From Arthrobacter citreus (GTDB lineage: Bacteria; Bacillota; Bacilli; Bacillales; Bacillaceae_G), in the NCBI GenBank assembly GCA_013200995.1, contig CP053688.1:1922001-1986000 (forward strand): a stretch of DNA of 64,000 nucleotides, in the 5' to 3' direction. This document shows positions 1-9,066 of this stretch, piece after piece. Position numbers and translations under genes: made by a program. Under the pieces are notes generated by a model. That model saw nothing but the letters and a program-made list of their open reading frames with translations, made no database searches and had not been told where the DNA came from. Position 1 is the first letter of the stretch, and each line of letters opens with the position of its first letter.

Positions 1-434
1 ACATCAAAAAATTGTTTACATGCGTTTTCGGTAGTCGTAAATAATAATTCTTCAAAATTATCATTAATTTGTTCTACTTCACTAACTGTAGTTACTTCAG
101 GTAACTTTAATAAATCAATTGGATTATAAGTAGATTCATTTTGTTTTTCACCTGAAAGATTTTCAATCGCTTTTTTATATTGTTGAATTAAGCCTTCATC
201 TATTTGTAATGTACGTTGTAACAAACCTTCAATTGTAACAAAAACCTCTACTCGACCTCGACTAGTATATTCGGCTACAATTTTCTTAATTGCATCTTCA
301 TATGCTAATAATTGTCTAGGCATTCGAACGATTGTCTCTAAATATCGATGATTTACTGCCTTCATTTCAATATGTATTTTGTACTGTTCATTTGACAAAA
401 TGGCTTTACCATACCCTGTCATACTTACAACCAT
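1..434 (-). CDS. yloC: YicC/YloC family endoribonuclease, 5' part (runs off the left edge)
   Basis: The reading frame starts at the ATG complementary to 432-434 and stays open to the window edge, giving about 144 residues without a stop. The protein begins MVVSMTGYGKA and contains the family signatures NHRYLE and RMPRQLLAYED near residues 30-45, matching the N-terminal half of YicC/YloC proteins (usually about 290 residues). The family has been described as an endoribonuclease in both E. coli and B. subtilis. It lies downstream of the calcium ATPase gene on the same strand, the yloB-yloC order of B. subtilis. The C-terminal half is outside the window, so catalytic integrity cannot be judged. 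Confidence 0.93.
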   Translation of the reverse strand, partial: MVVSMTGYGKAILSNEQYKIHIEMKAVNHRYLETIVRMPRQLLAYEDAIKKIVAEYTSRGRVEVFVTIEGLLQRTLQIDEGLIQQYKKAIENLSGEKQNESTYNPIDLLKLPEVTTVSEVEQINDNFEELLFTTTENACKQFFD

Positions 435-581
435 TGTTCCACTTCCAATACACTAATTTTCTCTCTAATTTAATTACCAATTTTTATTCAATATGTAAAA
501 GAGAAAAGGTAATAGAGCGTACCTCTACTACCTTTAGGAATTATAACATATTTTAAATTGGTTATCCATTTTGTTCTTAAA

Positions 582-3263
582 TTATTTTTTCTTTGTAAAT
601 AAAGCTCCAGCAAGCATAAAAGTTGGGATCGACGAAAGTCCGCCTATTAGGAACCAATCTCTACCCACAATTGGAATCGTTTTGAAAATAGGTTGTAATG
701 GTGGATAATAGATTACGACTAACATTAATAACATTGAAATAATAACAGCACCAATTAAATATAAATTTCCAAATACGTTTCGATGGAAAATGGAACGCTC
801 ACTTCTACAATCAAATACATGAATTAATTGCGCTAAAACTAAAGTTGAAAATGCTACTGTTTGAGCGTATTCTAATTGATTCGGATGCTGATTATAGGAG
901 ATTATGAATGCCAATAGTGTGACAAATCCAATTAAAAATCCTCTCGAAATGATTTTCCAACCTAACCCTCTTGCAAAAATCCCTTCTGATAATGAGCGAG
1001 GACTTCTTTTCATCACATCGTCTTCAGCAGAATCTACACCTAATGCCATTGCTGGTAAGCCATCCGTTACTAAATTTACCCATAAAATTTGTACTGGTAC
1101 TAGTGGTAATGGTAAGGCTAACAACATCGCAAACAACATAACCAAAATTTCCCCGACATTCGAAGCTAATAAGTAACGTATGAATTTTCGAATATTACTA
1201 TAAATATTGCGTCCTTCTGTAATAGCCGATTTGATTGTCGCAAAATTATCATCGAGTAAGACTAAAGACGAAGCTTCTTTCGCTACATCTGTGCCTGTAA
1301 TCCCCATCGAGATTCCGATATCTGCTGCCTTGATTGCTGGTGCATCATTTACACCATCACCAGTCATAGCTACGATATGTCCATTTGCTTGAAGCGCTTT
1401 AACAATTTTTAATTTATGCTCAGGAGAAACTCGGGCAAACACCGAAGCATCTTCAACGAATTCCTGAATTTGCTCGATCGATAGTGCATCTAATTCTTTT
1501 CCTTCTACTACTCTACCATTATCTCTTAATATCCCTAGTTTTCTAGCGATACTTGAAGCAGTTAATTTATGATCACCAGTAATCATAATCGTTTTAATCC
1601 CTGCTTCTTTACATTCTTGAACAGCTTGTGCAACTTCTGCTCTTGGAGGGTCAATCATCCCTTGCAAACCAATAAAAGTTAAATTATTTTCAAGCTCCCT
1701 TTCATCAATAATCGTTGCTTTTAATGGTTTAAAAGCAATCGCAATCGTACGGAGAGCATTATTTGCATAGGATTCAATTGTACTTTCAACAGCGTTTTGT
1801 CTAAACGTATTTAATTGCTCTTCTCTTTCATGCCATAAAATTGTCTTACATTTAGAAAGTAACACGTCAGGAGCACCCTTCGTAATTACAAACTGTTCAC
1901 CTGAACGATTTTTTACAACAACCGTCATCATTTTCCGTGTACTATCAAATGGGACCTCATGTACTCTAGTGAAATTCGAGCTTACATATTCTCGGTCGAT
2001 CCCTGCTTTATAACCAGCAACAACAAGCGCACCTTCAGTTGGGTCCCCATCTAATACGATTTCTTTTTTCTTTTGAATTAACTCAGCATCACTACAAATT
2101 GATCCGAATACAAGTGTTTGAAATAATTGTTTATTTAATGTCGGATTGATAGTTCTTTCTTTACTAGTAAATTCTCCATTAATTGCATATCCGTTTCCAG
2201 ATACTTCATAACTCGATCCACCCGACCAAATATTTGTAACAGTCATTTTATTTTCTGTCATAGTCCCCGTTTTATCTGAACAAATGACAGAAGCACAACC
2301 TAATGTTTCAACAGCTTGAAGCTTTCGAACTATCGCTTTCTTTTTAATCATCCGTTGCACACCGAGTGATAACGCAACTGTTACAATCGCCGGTAAGCCT
2401 TCTGGAATTGCAGCAACCGCTAAAGACACACCAGCTAAAAACATATGATATAATTCATTACCTTGATAAACTCCTATAAATACGACTAAAGCTGTTAAAA
2501 ACAATGCAAGTACAATTAATATTTTCCCTAATTGTTCTAGTCGTCTTTGTAACGGTGTCACGATCGTTTCTGTATTTTGAAGTAAATTCGCAATTTGACC
2601 CATTGCTGTTTTCATTCCAGTTGAAACAACAACACCTTTACCATTTCCACGTGTAACAAGCGTTCCCATAAAGCCCATATTATCTTGATCACCAATACCA
2701 ATATCATCTAACTGAATTGACTCAAATCTTTTCTGAACTGGAACCGACTCACCTGTAAGCGCTGATTCTTCTATGTATAAACTTGATGCTTCGATTATGC
2801 GAATATCAGCACCAATCCGATCGCCACTTGAAAACTTAATAATATCCCCTACAACTAAATCTCTTGAAGGTAGCTTGACAAATTGCCCATTTCTCAAGAC
2901 ATTTACTTGTGGAGCAGCCAATTCCTTTAGCGCTTCTAATGATCTCTCTGCCTTAGCTTCCTGAAAATAACCTAAAATTCCATTAATTAACACAATCGCC
3001 AAAATTGCGACTGCATCTACAACTTCTTTCAAAAAGATTGATATAATCGTTGCGCCTAATAGTACAAATACCATAAAATCATTAAACTGATTTAAAAATA
3101 AAACGAGTTTGGAAGTTTTCTCCGATTCCTTTAATTCATTTGCACCAAAAGTTGCTCGCCTTTGCCTTACCTCCTCATCAGTTAAACCGGAGGAAACATT
3201 TGTATTTGTTACTTCTACAACTTCTTCCGCTCTCATCCGATAAAAATTCATACTATAGTTCAC
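582..3263 (-). CDS. yloB: Calcium-translocating P-type ATPase (PMCA/SERCA type)
   Basis: 893-residue P2-type cation pump. Visible are the actuator motif TGES (170-173), the transmembrane ion-site motif PEGLPAIVT (from about 287), the phosphorylated aspartate in DKTGT (Asp330), and the hinge motif TGDGVNDAPA in the second half. Several hydrophobic segments flank these, with a cluster at the C-terminus. The family exports Ca2+ from the cytoplasm using ATP. The start is supported by an AGGGGTGA ribosome site about 8 bases upstream. The gene precedes yloC and is divergent from rqcH, with a 420-base region between them. Length and motifs are complete; substrate specificity for calcium is inferred from family membership. 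Confidence 0.95.
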   Translation of the reverse strand: MNYSMNFYRMRAEEVVEVTNTNVSSGLTDEEVRQRRATFGANELKESEKTSKLVLFLNQFNDFMVFVLLGATIISIFLKEVVDAVAILAIVLINGILGYFQEAKAERSLEALKELAAPQVNVLRNGQFVKLPSRDLVVGDIIKFSSGDRIGADIRIIEASSLYIEESALTGESVPVQKRFESIQLDDIGIGDQDNMGFMGTLVTRGNGKGVVVSTGMKTAMGQIANLLQNTETIVTPLQRRLEQLGKILIVLALFLTALVVFIGVYQGNELYHMFLAGVSLAVAAIPEGLPAIVTVALSLGVQRMIKKKAIVRKLQAVETLGCASVICSDKTGTMTENKMTVTNIWSGGSSYEVSGNGYAINGEFTSKERTINPTLNKQLFQTLVFGSICSDAELIQKKKEIVLDGDPTEGALVVAGYKAGIDREYVSSNFTRVHEVPFDSTRKMMTVVVKNRSGEQFVITKGAPDVLLSKCKTILWHEREEQLNTFRQNAVESTIESYANNALRTIAIAFKPLKATIIDERELENNLTFIGLQGMIDPPRAEVAQAVQECKEAGIKTIMITGDHKLTASSIARKLGILRDNGRVVEGKELDALSIEQIQEFVEDASVFARVSPEHKLKIVKALQANGHIVAMTGDGVNDAPAIKAADIGISMGITGTDVAKEASSLVLLDDNFATIKSAITEGRNIYSNIRKFIRYLLASNVGEILVMLFAMLLALPLPLVPVQILWVNLVTDGLPAMALGVDSAEDDVMKRSPRSLSEGIFARGLGWKIISRGFLIGFVTLLAFIISYNQHPNQLEYAQTVAFSTLVLAQLIHVFDCRSERSIFHRNVFGNLYLIGAVIISMLLMLVVIYYPPLQPIFKTIPIVGRDWFLIGGLSSIPTFMLAGALFTKKK

Positions 3264-3689
3264 CCCTAATTAAACATTAGGTAAGTTGTCCCCCTTACCT
3301 CTCATAAAAGCATATTCAGACTCGTCCTAATAAATGATATAATGATGAAAATAAATCTATCTTTTAACCTTGTAAAACTGTGACAATACTAAATAAAATA
3401 TTGTATGATTAATTTCTTGATAAATTTTATGATTACATAGTTTTGGGTTATGACTCTGTTAATGAATAAAGTCGAAGTGTGAACTGAAATGAATGTTGCT
3501 AATATTCTGAGGAGTACTTTTAGGGTGGTAACGATAGGAAAAATGAAATAAGTCTCTTGCTATATCCTAATCTTAAGTAGTTTGCACTTTCAAAAATAGG
3601 AATCAACGTTCTTCTTTCATTGATATTTAGTCGCATTATTTAATCAATTAAAATAAAATTAGTGTTTATAAGAGTAGGACGTGATACAT
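3264..3689. other. Divergent intergenic region between yloB and rqcH
   Basis: About 420 bases separate the two divergently read genes, so both promoters must lie here. It is AT-rich. I could not fix a convincing -35/-10 pair for either gene. A short stretch at about 3522-3533 resembles the T-box core but lacks a following terminator (see rejected items). No small open frame with a ribosome site was found. Confidence 0.5.
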
Positions 3690-5390
3690 ATGTCTTTTGA
3701 CGGACTTTTTACAGGAGCTATGACCAATGAAGTAGCTTCTAAACTAACAACTGGTAGAATTTCAAAAATAGTACAACCAAGTAACTATGAAGTACTTCTA
3801 ACCGTGAGAGCAAACGGGGCAAATTACAAACTATTATTAAGTGCTCATCCTAGCTACGCAAGATTCCATTTTACAAATCATAACTACGATACACCTTCAG
3901 AACCATCAATGTTTACAATGCTTTTAAGAAAGCATTTAAATGGTGGGTTCATTGAAAGTATTACGCAATTAGAGCGCGAGCGAATTGTTAACATAAAAGT
4001 TCGTAGTAGAAATGAAATTGGTGATGAACAATACAGAACTTTAATCATTGAATTAATGGGTAGACATAGTAATATCATTTTAATTGATGAAGAAAGACAA
4101 ATGATTTTGGATAGTATTAAGCATGTACCGATGGCTGTTAACCGTCATCGAATTGTACAACCAGGAGCAACTTATGTTTCTCCACCTCAACAAGAAAAAC
4201 TAGACCCATTTCAAGTTATATCTGAAGATGAATTTAATAAACTAATCACTCAAAATGATGAGACACCCGCACAAGCAATAGTACAAAATTTCTCTGGAAT
4301 CTCACCATTACTTGCAAATGAAATTGTCTTTTTAGGAACTACAAATGTCTATGATTCATTTAAAACAATCATAAATGAAATCCAATTGGAAAAGTTTACA
4401 CCTTCACTTTTCCGCTTAGAATCAAAAGAACTTTTTTATTTCATAGATTTATCTCACTTAAAAGCTGAACAAACTGTTTTCCCATCTTTAAGTGAGCTCT
4501 TAGATGTTTATTACTTCGGTAAGGCTGAACGTGACCGAGTGAAACAGCAAAGCGGAGATTTAGAAAAATTGTTACAAAATGAACTAACAAAAAACAATAA
4601 AAAAATTAAAAAACTACGTAATAGTCTTGAGGATACTGATAAAGCAGATAAAATTCAATTACAAGGCGAATTACTCACAGCAAATATGTTTGCAATGCAA
4701 AAAGGCATGAAAGAAATCGAAGTGGTTAATTACTATGACGAAAACGGTGGCACAATGGTCATACCTTTATCACCATTAAAAACACCTTCTGAAAATGCAC
4801 AAGCTTATTTCACAAAATACACTAAGCTTAAAAATTCAGTAACACATATCGAAGAACAAATTAAACTAACAACAGAAGAAAATGACTATTTAGAAACAGT
4901 TATTCAACAAATCGAATCTGCCTCCCCACGTGATTTGGAAGAAATCCGAGAAGAACTAGCGGAGACAGGTTATATAAGAAAGAAAAAATCGAAAAAAGCA
5001 CAAAAGTCGAATAAACAGAAAGTTACGTTAGATGAATACATCTCTTCTACTGGTGAACAACTATTAGTAGGGAAAAACAATAAACAAAATGAATATTTAA
5101 CGAATAAACTTGCAAGTAGAGACGAGCTTTGGTTTCACACGAAAGATATCCCAGGCTCTCATGTAGTCATTCGTGCTAAGGATCCAAGTGAAAATGCCAT
5201 AAAGGAAGCTGCTATTATCGCTGCATATTTTAGCAAAGCTCGCCAATCAAGCTCTGTACCTGTTGACTACACTGAAATTCGCCACGTAAAAAAACCAAGT
5301 GGCTCAAAACCAGGTTTTGTTATATACGAACAAAACAATACAGTGTATGTAACACCTGATGAAGAACTCGTTTTAAAATTGAAGAAATAA
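3690..5390 (+). CDS. rqcH: Ribosome-associated quality control protein RqcH (NFACT family)
   Basis: 566 residues from the ATG at 3690, beginning MSFDGLF as in other members; an in-frame GTG at 3681 is possible but would add residues the family lacks. The domain order is NFACT-N (about 1-200), helix-hairpin-helix and coiled coil (about 280-430, rich in Lys/Glu), and a C-terminal NFACT-R domain with LVGKNNKQNEYL and HTKDIPGSHVV. In B. subtilis RqcH (YloA) binds 50S subunits blocked by peptidyl-tRNA and recruits tRNA-Ala to add C-terminal alanine tails. The position of the known Asp97-Arg98 pair reads Glu97-Arg98 here. The gene is read opposite to the surrounding core genes and ends at its own terminator. 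Confidence 0.94.
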   Translation: MSFDGLFTGAMTNEVASKLTTGRISKIVQPSNYEVLLTVRANGANYKLLLSAHPSYARFHFTNHNYDTPSEPSMFTMLLRKHLNGGFIESITQLERERIVNIKVRSRNEIGDEQYRTLIIELMGRHSNIILIDEERQMILDSIKHVPMAVNRHRIVQPGATYVSPPQQEKLDPFQVISEDEFNKLITQNDETPAQAIVQNFSGISPLLANEIVFLGTTNVYDSFKTIINEIQLEKFTPSLFRLESKELFYFIDLSHLKAEQTVFPSLSELLDVYYFGKAERDRVKQQSGDLEKLLQNELTKNNKKIKKLRNSLEDTDKADKIQLQGELLTANMFAMQKGMKEIEVVNYYDENGGTMVIPLSPLKTPSENAQAYFTKYTKLKNSVTHIEEQIKLTTEENDYLETVIQQIESASPRDLEEIREELAETGYIRKKKSKKAQKSNKQKVTLDEYISSTGEQLLVGKNNKQNEYLTNKLASRDELWFHTKDIPGSHVVIRAKDPSENAIKEAAIIAAYFSKARQSSSVPVDYTEIRHVKKPSGSKPGFVIYEQNNTVYVTPDEELVLKLKK

Positions 5391-5424
5391 AAAATGGTAA
5401 CACCATATCAGCAACAAATATAGC

Positions 5425-5454
5425 AAAAAAGGACGGATATTCCGTTCCTTTTTT
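5425..5454 (+). terminator. Intrinsic terminator of rqcH
   Basis: A hairpin with arms AAGGACGGA and TCCGTTCCTT (one bulge) is followed by a run of six T, 35 bases after the rqcH stop. Confidence 0.8.
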
Positions 5455-5876
5455 CACGTTGCTGAAAAAAAGCTTGTCAATTAATCAAAGATTTTTCCTC
5501 AACTGAGCCTGCGGAGTCTTTAGTCTAACCGCTCCAATCAACTTCTTCAAAATAAAAAAGCGTGCAATAGATGTGCTCAAACAATTAGCATCTCAATAAT
5601 TTATATACTTAAAAAAGAGCAATTAATAAAGTTAGTTGGTATTCCACAAACAAATTATCTATTTTTAAAAAAATAACCTCATCAAAACAAAGAAATTTCC
5701 CATCAAATAGATCGCTTAGTAAAATTTTAACTATTGTATATTTGGCTCTATTAAAGAAGATTGTTGATTTTCTTACTAAACTAGTTAGCATGTAAGTTAA
5801 ATAACGAAAGGAAGCTTTCACAGTAAATATAATTTATAAATAGGAGTTAATTTAAAGGATGAAAGGAGCTGTCTTA
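5455..5876. other. Intergenic region without a supported gene
   Basis: About 420 bases of AT-rich sequence. The only longer frame (minus strand, 5609-5821) has no ribosome site and an unconvincing composition. No RNA gene or repeat was recognised. Confidence 0.5.
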
Positions 5877-6062
5877 ATGGAAGTTATTGTTCGAAAGTAT
5901 AGAACAATTTTCTTTTTACTGATCATAATTGTAAATATAATTTATATAACTTTAGACAATAATAAAATTGAAACAATTACATCTATAATATCTTTAACGA
6001 TTGCCTCTATACTTTATATTATAAAATTGAGATATGACAATAAGGGCAAAGAAAGCAATTAG
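5877..6062 (+). CDS. Small two-helix membrane protein, unknown function
   Basis: 61 residues from the ATG at 5877, which has an excellent AAAGGAG site seven bases upstream; the in-frame ATG at 5859 lacks one. The product has a short basic N-terminus (VRKYR), a first hydrophobic segment (about 10-25), a polar stretch with two Asn and one Lys, a second hydrophobic segment (about 34-48) and a charged tail. I do not recognise the family. A hairpin terminator follows directly, so it is probably a monocistronic accessory gene. It is the first of three small membrane-protein genes within 1.2 kb. Confidence 0.6.
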   Translation: MEVIVRKYRTIFFLLIIIVNIIYITLDNNKIETITSIISLTIASILYIIKLRYDNKGKESN

Positions 6063-6097
6063 CAGTACGGTGATTGTTTAACTAACACCGTGCTTTT
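6063..6097 (+). terminator. Intrinsic terminator of the 61-residue membrane protein gene
   Basis: Arms GTACGGTG and CACCGTGC (one G-U pair) around a 13-base loop, followed by a T-rich stretch immediately after the stop codon. Confidence 0.7.
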
Positions 6098-6212
6098 ATA
6101 AGAGTCCTAAACGTTGACTTAATTTGACAACATTTTTTAGAGCAAAAATCTCCAATTTAACAGAGCCTTATATTTAAACACTTTGAAATAGGGACGGGTA
6201 TTCCTCCCTTTT

Positions 6213-6467
6213 TTATGAAATACATTCTAAGAATTCATTTAAAGATGAAAACATTACTTCAGGGTCCCAATCTCCTTCAGAGTTACCTACTAAAGAATTA
6301 CCTTGATTGTCTACACTGTATCCTAATTGACCTTCTTCAAATTCATTTTTTGAAAATAAGTGAATCGATATAAACTCAATTTCAGGGTCATCAACTTTCA
6401 ACTCTATTTCTAGACTTTCCAATTCTTCAATCTTATTTAGAATTACCTCTAATTCTTTATTTAACAA
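6213..6467 (-). CDS. Small acidic hypothetical protein
   Basis: 84 residues, strongly acidic (many Glu/Asp), with no membrane segment or signal peptide. The start is a TTG preceded by GGAGGG at seven bases, which supports translation. The N-terminal third looks helical (KELEVILNKIEELESLEIEL); the rest alternates hydrophobic and polar residues and ends in a short helix (SSLNEFLECIS). The family is not recognised. It could be a cytoplasmic immunity or regulatory protein, but nothing in the sequence or its neighbours proves a role. It converges with the small gene at 5877. Confidence 0.6.
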   Translation of the reverse strand: MLNKELEVILNKIEELESLEIELKVDDPEIEFISIHLFSKNEFEEGQLGYSVDNQGNSLVGNSEGDWDPEVMFSSLNEFLECIS

Positions 6468-6620
6468 ATTGTTTCCCTCCGAAGATGAAGTAAGTAGAAT
6501 CCTTTACTATTATAAGCCAACTTTTTACTGTTTATTAAGTCAATTAGACAAAGTCACATTGTAATATTTCTTTTAAGCTTTTAATAAAGTTAAAATAAAA
6601 TTAATTTTGGAGTCTACATT

Positions 6621-6836
6621 ATGAAATATAATAAAGATCACATCCATTTAATAGTAGTAATTGGATTCACGATTTTACAATTTTTCTTGCAACTCTCGGA
6701 AAATATGTTCTTCGCTTTGATTTGCATTTATACATTAGTAGCATTAATTTTCATAGAAAAAAATTCTGTTCAATCAATTTATAAATATATTATTTTTATT
6801 ATGTTTCTCTTTTTAATTCATATATTGCTTTCATAA
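6621..6836 (+). CDS. Small hydrophobic membrane protein, unknown function
   Basis: 71 residues, almost entirely hydrophobic after the first eight, with probably two or three membrane helices (about 9-24, 28-45, 54-70). GGAG lies nine bases before the ATG. The family is not recognised. Its AT-rich codon use and isolated position, between unrelated small genes on alternating strands, suggest lineage-specific accessory content. Expression is plausible but unproven. Confidence 0.5.
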   Translation: MKYNKDHIHLIVVIGFTILQFFLQLSENMFFALICIYTLVALIFIEKNSVQSIYKYIIFIMFLFLIHILLS

Positions 6837-6858
6837 TCTAACGAAATTTAAACAATAT

Positions 6859-7053
6859 TTACTTATTTATTTGCATTTTATCATTTTTTCTAAAGAGTAA
6901 TGATCCTAAAAATAGGACAAGTCCAACACAAAAACCAACAATTAAATTTGTAAAAATTTCATCTTCTCTTATATATTTAATGATTAAATATACAGCAAAA
7001 AACAACATCGTAATGACACCGAAATACATTAATACATCCTTTACTTTAACCAT
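6859..7053 (-). CDS. Small two-helix membrane protein, unknown function
   Basis: 64 residues with two clear hydrophobic segments (about 9-25 and 36-54) separated by a charged loop (KYIREDEIF), ending in a basic tail. The purine-rich AAAGGAG lies about 13 bases before the ATG, a longer gap than usual. Not recognised as a known family. It converges with the small membrane gene at 6621 and is upstream of, and codirectional with, glutamate racemase on the minus strand. Confidence 0.55.
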   Translation of the reverse strand: MVKVKDVLMYFGVITMLFFAVYLIIKYIREDEIFTNLIVGFCVGLVLFLGSLLFRKNDKMQINK

Positions 7054-7149
7054 TTATATGCAGTCACTCCTTTCCAATTAGTAAAAAGATAGACAATAAC
7101 AATTATTCGTTAAGTATCAACAGTAGTCCTATATTAAAAAATAGTCATT

Positions 7150-7184
7150 CAAAAAAAAGATAAGCTAACTAAAGCTTATCTTTC
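7150..7184 (-). terminator. Intrinsic terminator overlapping the glutamate racemase stop codon
   Basis: The arms AAAGATAAGCT and AGCTTATCTTT pair around a five-base loop and are followed on the minus strand by eight T. The racemase TAA stop lies inside the upstream arm. Confidence 0.85.
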
Positions 7185-7949
7185 ATTTTGTAAATAGTTT
7201 AACGCCTTTTGCGTCTTTTCAATATAGTCTTGATCATTGTTTGAACACATAAATTTTATATTTTTTTGACCAGATTCAGATAACTGGTCTTTCTCACCAA
7301 GTAATTGAATTAATCTTTTTACTGTACCATTACTTCCATCAACGATTTGAATATCTTCAGGTAAAATCTTTTTTAATATGTTTTTATAAAATGGATAATG
7401 GGTACAGCCCAGAACGATTGTTCCATACTGCTCAATCTTAAATAATGAAAGTTTACTTTTAAAATAATCAATCATTAAATCTTCATCAAAGTTTAACTCC
7501 TCACAATAATGAACAAGCTCTGGTAATGGAAGTGAGTCTACAATACTAAGGTCGTCCACTCTTGAAATAAGCTCATTATATTTTGTTTGCTTTAACGTTA
7601 ATGGCGTAGCAAAAACTAATACTCGCTTTCCAGTTGTTCTGTTCATTTCAACGGCTGGTTTTACAGCCGGCTCCATACCGATAATTGGAAAGTCATACAA
7701 TTCTCTTAATTCATTTACTGCAATACTTGTCGCCGTATTACAAGCAATCACTAGTGCTTTCACATCTTCTTTAATAATCATTTCAACTGATTTTTTTACA
7801 AATGCACTTACCTCTTCCTTAGACTTAGTCCCATATGGAACGTGAAGCGTATCTGCAAAATATAAAAATTCTTCATTTGGTAATTTTTTTAATGCCTCAT
7901 TTAAGACAGTTAACCCACCAATTCCTGAGTCAAAAAAAGCTATTCTCAT
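7176..7949 (-). CDS. murI: Glutamate racemase
   Basis: 257 residues of the aspartate/glutamate racemase family, which interconverts L- and D-glutamate for peptidoglycan synthesis. The N-terminal substrate motif FDSGIGG (Asp7 and neighbours) and the two catalytic cysteines in ACNTAT (Cys70) and GCTHYP (Cys182) are present, so the enzyme looks intact. Length is normal. In B. subtilis racE and yrpC lie elsewhere, so this copy in the accessory segment may be an additional racemase; whether another exists in the genome cannot be seen. It is monocistronic, with its terminator overlapping the stop codon. Confidence 0.93.
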   Translation of the reverse strand: MRIAFFDSGIGGLTVLNEALKKLPNEEFLYFADTLHVPYGTKSKEEVSAFVKKSVEMIIKEDVKALVIACNTATSIAVNELRELYDFPIIGMEPAVKPAVEMNRTTGKRVLVFATPLTLKQTKYNELISRVDDLSIVDSLPLPELVHYCEELNFDEDLMIDYFKSKLSLFKIEQYGTIVLGCTHYPFYKNILKKILPEDIQIVDGSNGTVKRLIQLLGEKDQLSESGQKNIKFMCSNNDQDYIEKTQKALNYLQNER

Positions 7950-8266
7950 TTTAATTCACCTAATAATTTTAATTTAATGAAGTCTTTTGTGAATATGTCT
8001 ACAAATCATAACATTCCCTTATAAGGACAAAATTCACAAATATATAATACTAAATTAACCTAATTATGGTAGAATGTAAACTTTTCAGAAAATAATTAAC
8101 TCGACTCAATAGCACGTTTATTCGTACTGGTTGATTTTCTGTTCTAATCGTAAGCAAATAAATTTCTCCCTTCAATCTATTTTTAATAAAACTATTTCAA
8201 TCCTATTAAAATTATCTTTATAATAAAGTACATGGTTCATAGATCAAATACAAGGTGGTAAATTAA
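7950..8266. other. Divergent intergenic region between glutamate racemase and Nudix genes
   Basis: 317 bases, AT-rich, containing both promoters by position. I could not assign a -35/-10 pair with good spacing for either gene. No riboswitch or repeat was recognised. Confidence 0.45.
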
Positions 8267-8896
8267 ATGCAAGATGAATTACTTAAAATTTTTGATGAAT
8301 CTGGTAAACATATAGGAGTAGCACCTCGAAGTGAAGTACATAAAAAGGGATTATGGCACGAAACTTTTCATTGTTGGTTACTTAGTGTAGAAAATAAACA
8401 AGCTTCAATCTATTTTCAAATTCGTAGTCACCACAAAAAAGATTATCCGAACTTATTTGATATTACGGCTGCTGGTCACTTATTATTTACTGAAACTGTT
8501 GAAGATGGTTTAAGAGAAGTTAAAGAGGAACTTGGAATAGAAGTAAAAATGGATGATGTGATCTCTCTTGGCATTATAAAAAATTCAATCATTTTAGAAA
8601 CAATTATTGATCATGAATTAAGTCATGTATTTTTACTAAAAAGCGATAAACCTTTTACTAATTTCAATCTTCAAAAAGAAGAGGTCTCTGGGATCGTGAA
8701 AGCTGATTTTAATCATTTTTATCAGTTCGCTCATGGTTTAAGAGATACAATTCTAGTTGAAGGATTTCAAATAACAGAAGCTGATGAAAAAATTCCGATT
8801 CAAAAAAGTGTCGATAAGAATCAGTTTGTTTCCCACGAAAATAATTATCTTATTGATGTAGTTGAATTAATTAATAAACAACTTAAAGGTTATTAA
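8267..8896 (+). CDS. Nudix hydrolase (IPP-isomerase-like subgroup)
   Basis: 209 residues. The Nudix helix is visible as GHLLFTETVEDGLREV followed by KEELGI (about residues 70-91), with the essential REVxEE core intact. The segment between Gly and Arg is one residue shorter than the classic box, as in the isopentenyl-diphosphate isomerase-like subgroup. The N-terminal EIFD/HKKGLWHETFHCWLL type pattern also fits that subgroup. The substrate cannot be deduced; related proteins act on nucleoside diphosphate derivatives. The start is supported by an AAGGTGG site. A strong bidirectional terminator follows. Confidence 0.88.
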   Translation: MQDELLKIFDESGKHIGVAPRSEVHKKGLWHETFHCWLLSVENKQASIYFQIRSHHKKDYPNLFDITAAGHLLFTETVEDGLREVKEELGIEVKMDDVISLGIIKNSIILETIIDHELSHVFLLKSDKPFTNFNLQKEEVSGIVKADFNHFYQFAHGLRDTILVEGFQITEADEKIPIQKSVDKNQFVSHENNYLIDVVELINKQLKGY

Positions 8897-8900
8897 GTAA

Positions 8901-8949
8901 AAAAAGCAGTCTCAGGAAGTCTAATTTAGACGATAGAGACTGCTTTTTT
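8901..8949. terminator. Bidirectional terminator between Nudix and ABC transporter genes
   Basis: Arms AAAAAGCAGTCTC and GAGACTGCTTTTTT enclose a smaller nested hairpin. A-runs and T-runs on the two sides allow termination from both directions. Confidence 0.85.
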
Positions 8950-9066
8950 CATATTTTTACTAAATGTTTATAAAACGTAAAACGATGAGCACCCATTTCT
9001 TTTTCAAAACAGAAATAAAGTCTACTATTTTGTTCGGTAACCTCTTGAAGATTGCTTTCATTAGTT

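Noticed and set aside
332..556. Plus-strand 74-residue frame over the yloC start
   Set aside because: Antisense to the recognised YicC/YloC N-terminus, which is strongly conserved.
3520..3545. T-box-like AGGGTGGTAACG ahead of rqcH
   Set aside because: The match is partial, no terminator/antiterminator pair follows, and rqcH is not an aminoacyl-tRNA or amino-acid gene. It may be a chance match.
5609..5821. Minus-strand 70-residue frame
   Set aside because: GTG start without ribosome site, no family resemblance, composition typical of translated AT-rich intergenic DNA.
6183..6212. Weak hairpin AGGGA/TCCCT with a T run
   Set aside because: Possible plus-strand terminator, but the stem is only about five pairs and a better terminator lies at 6063-6097.
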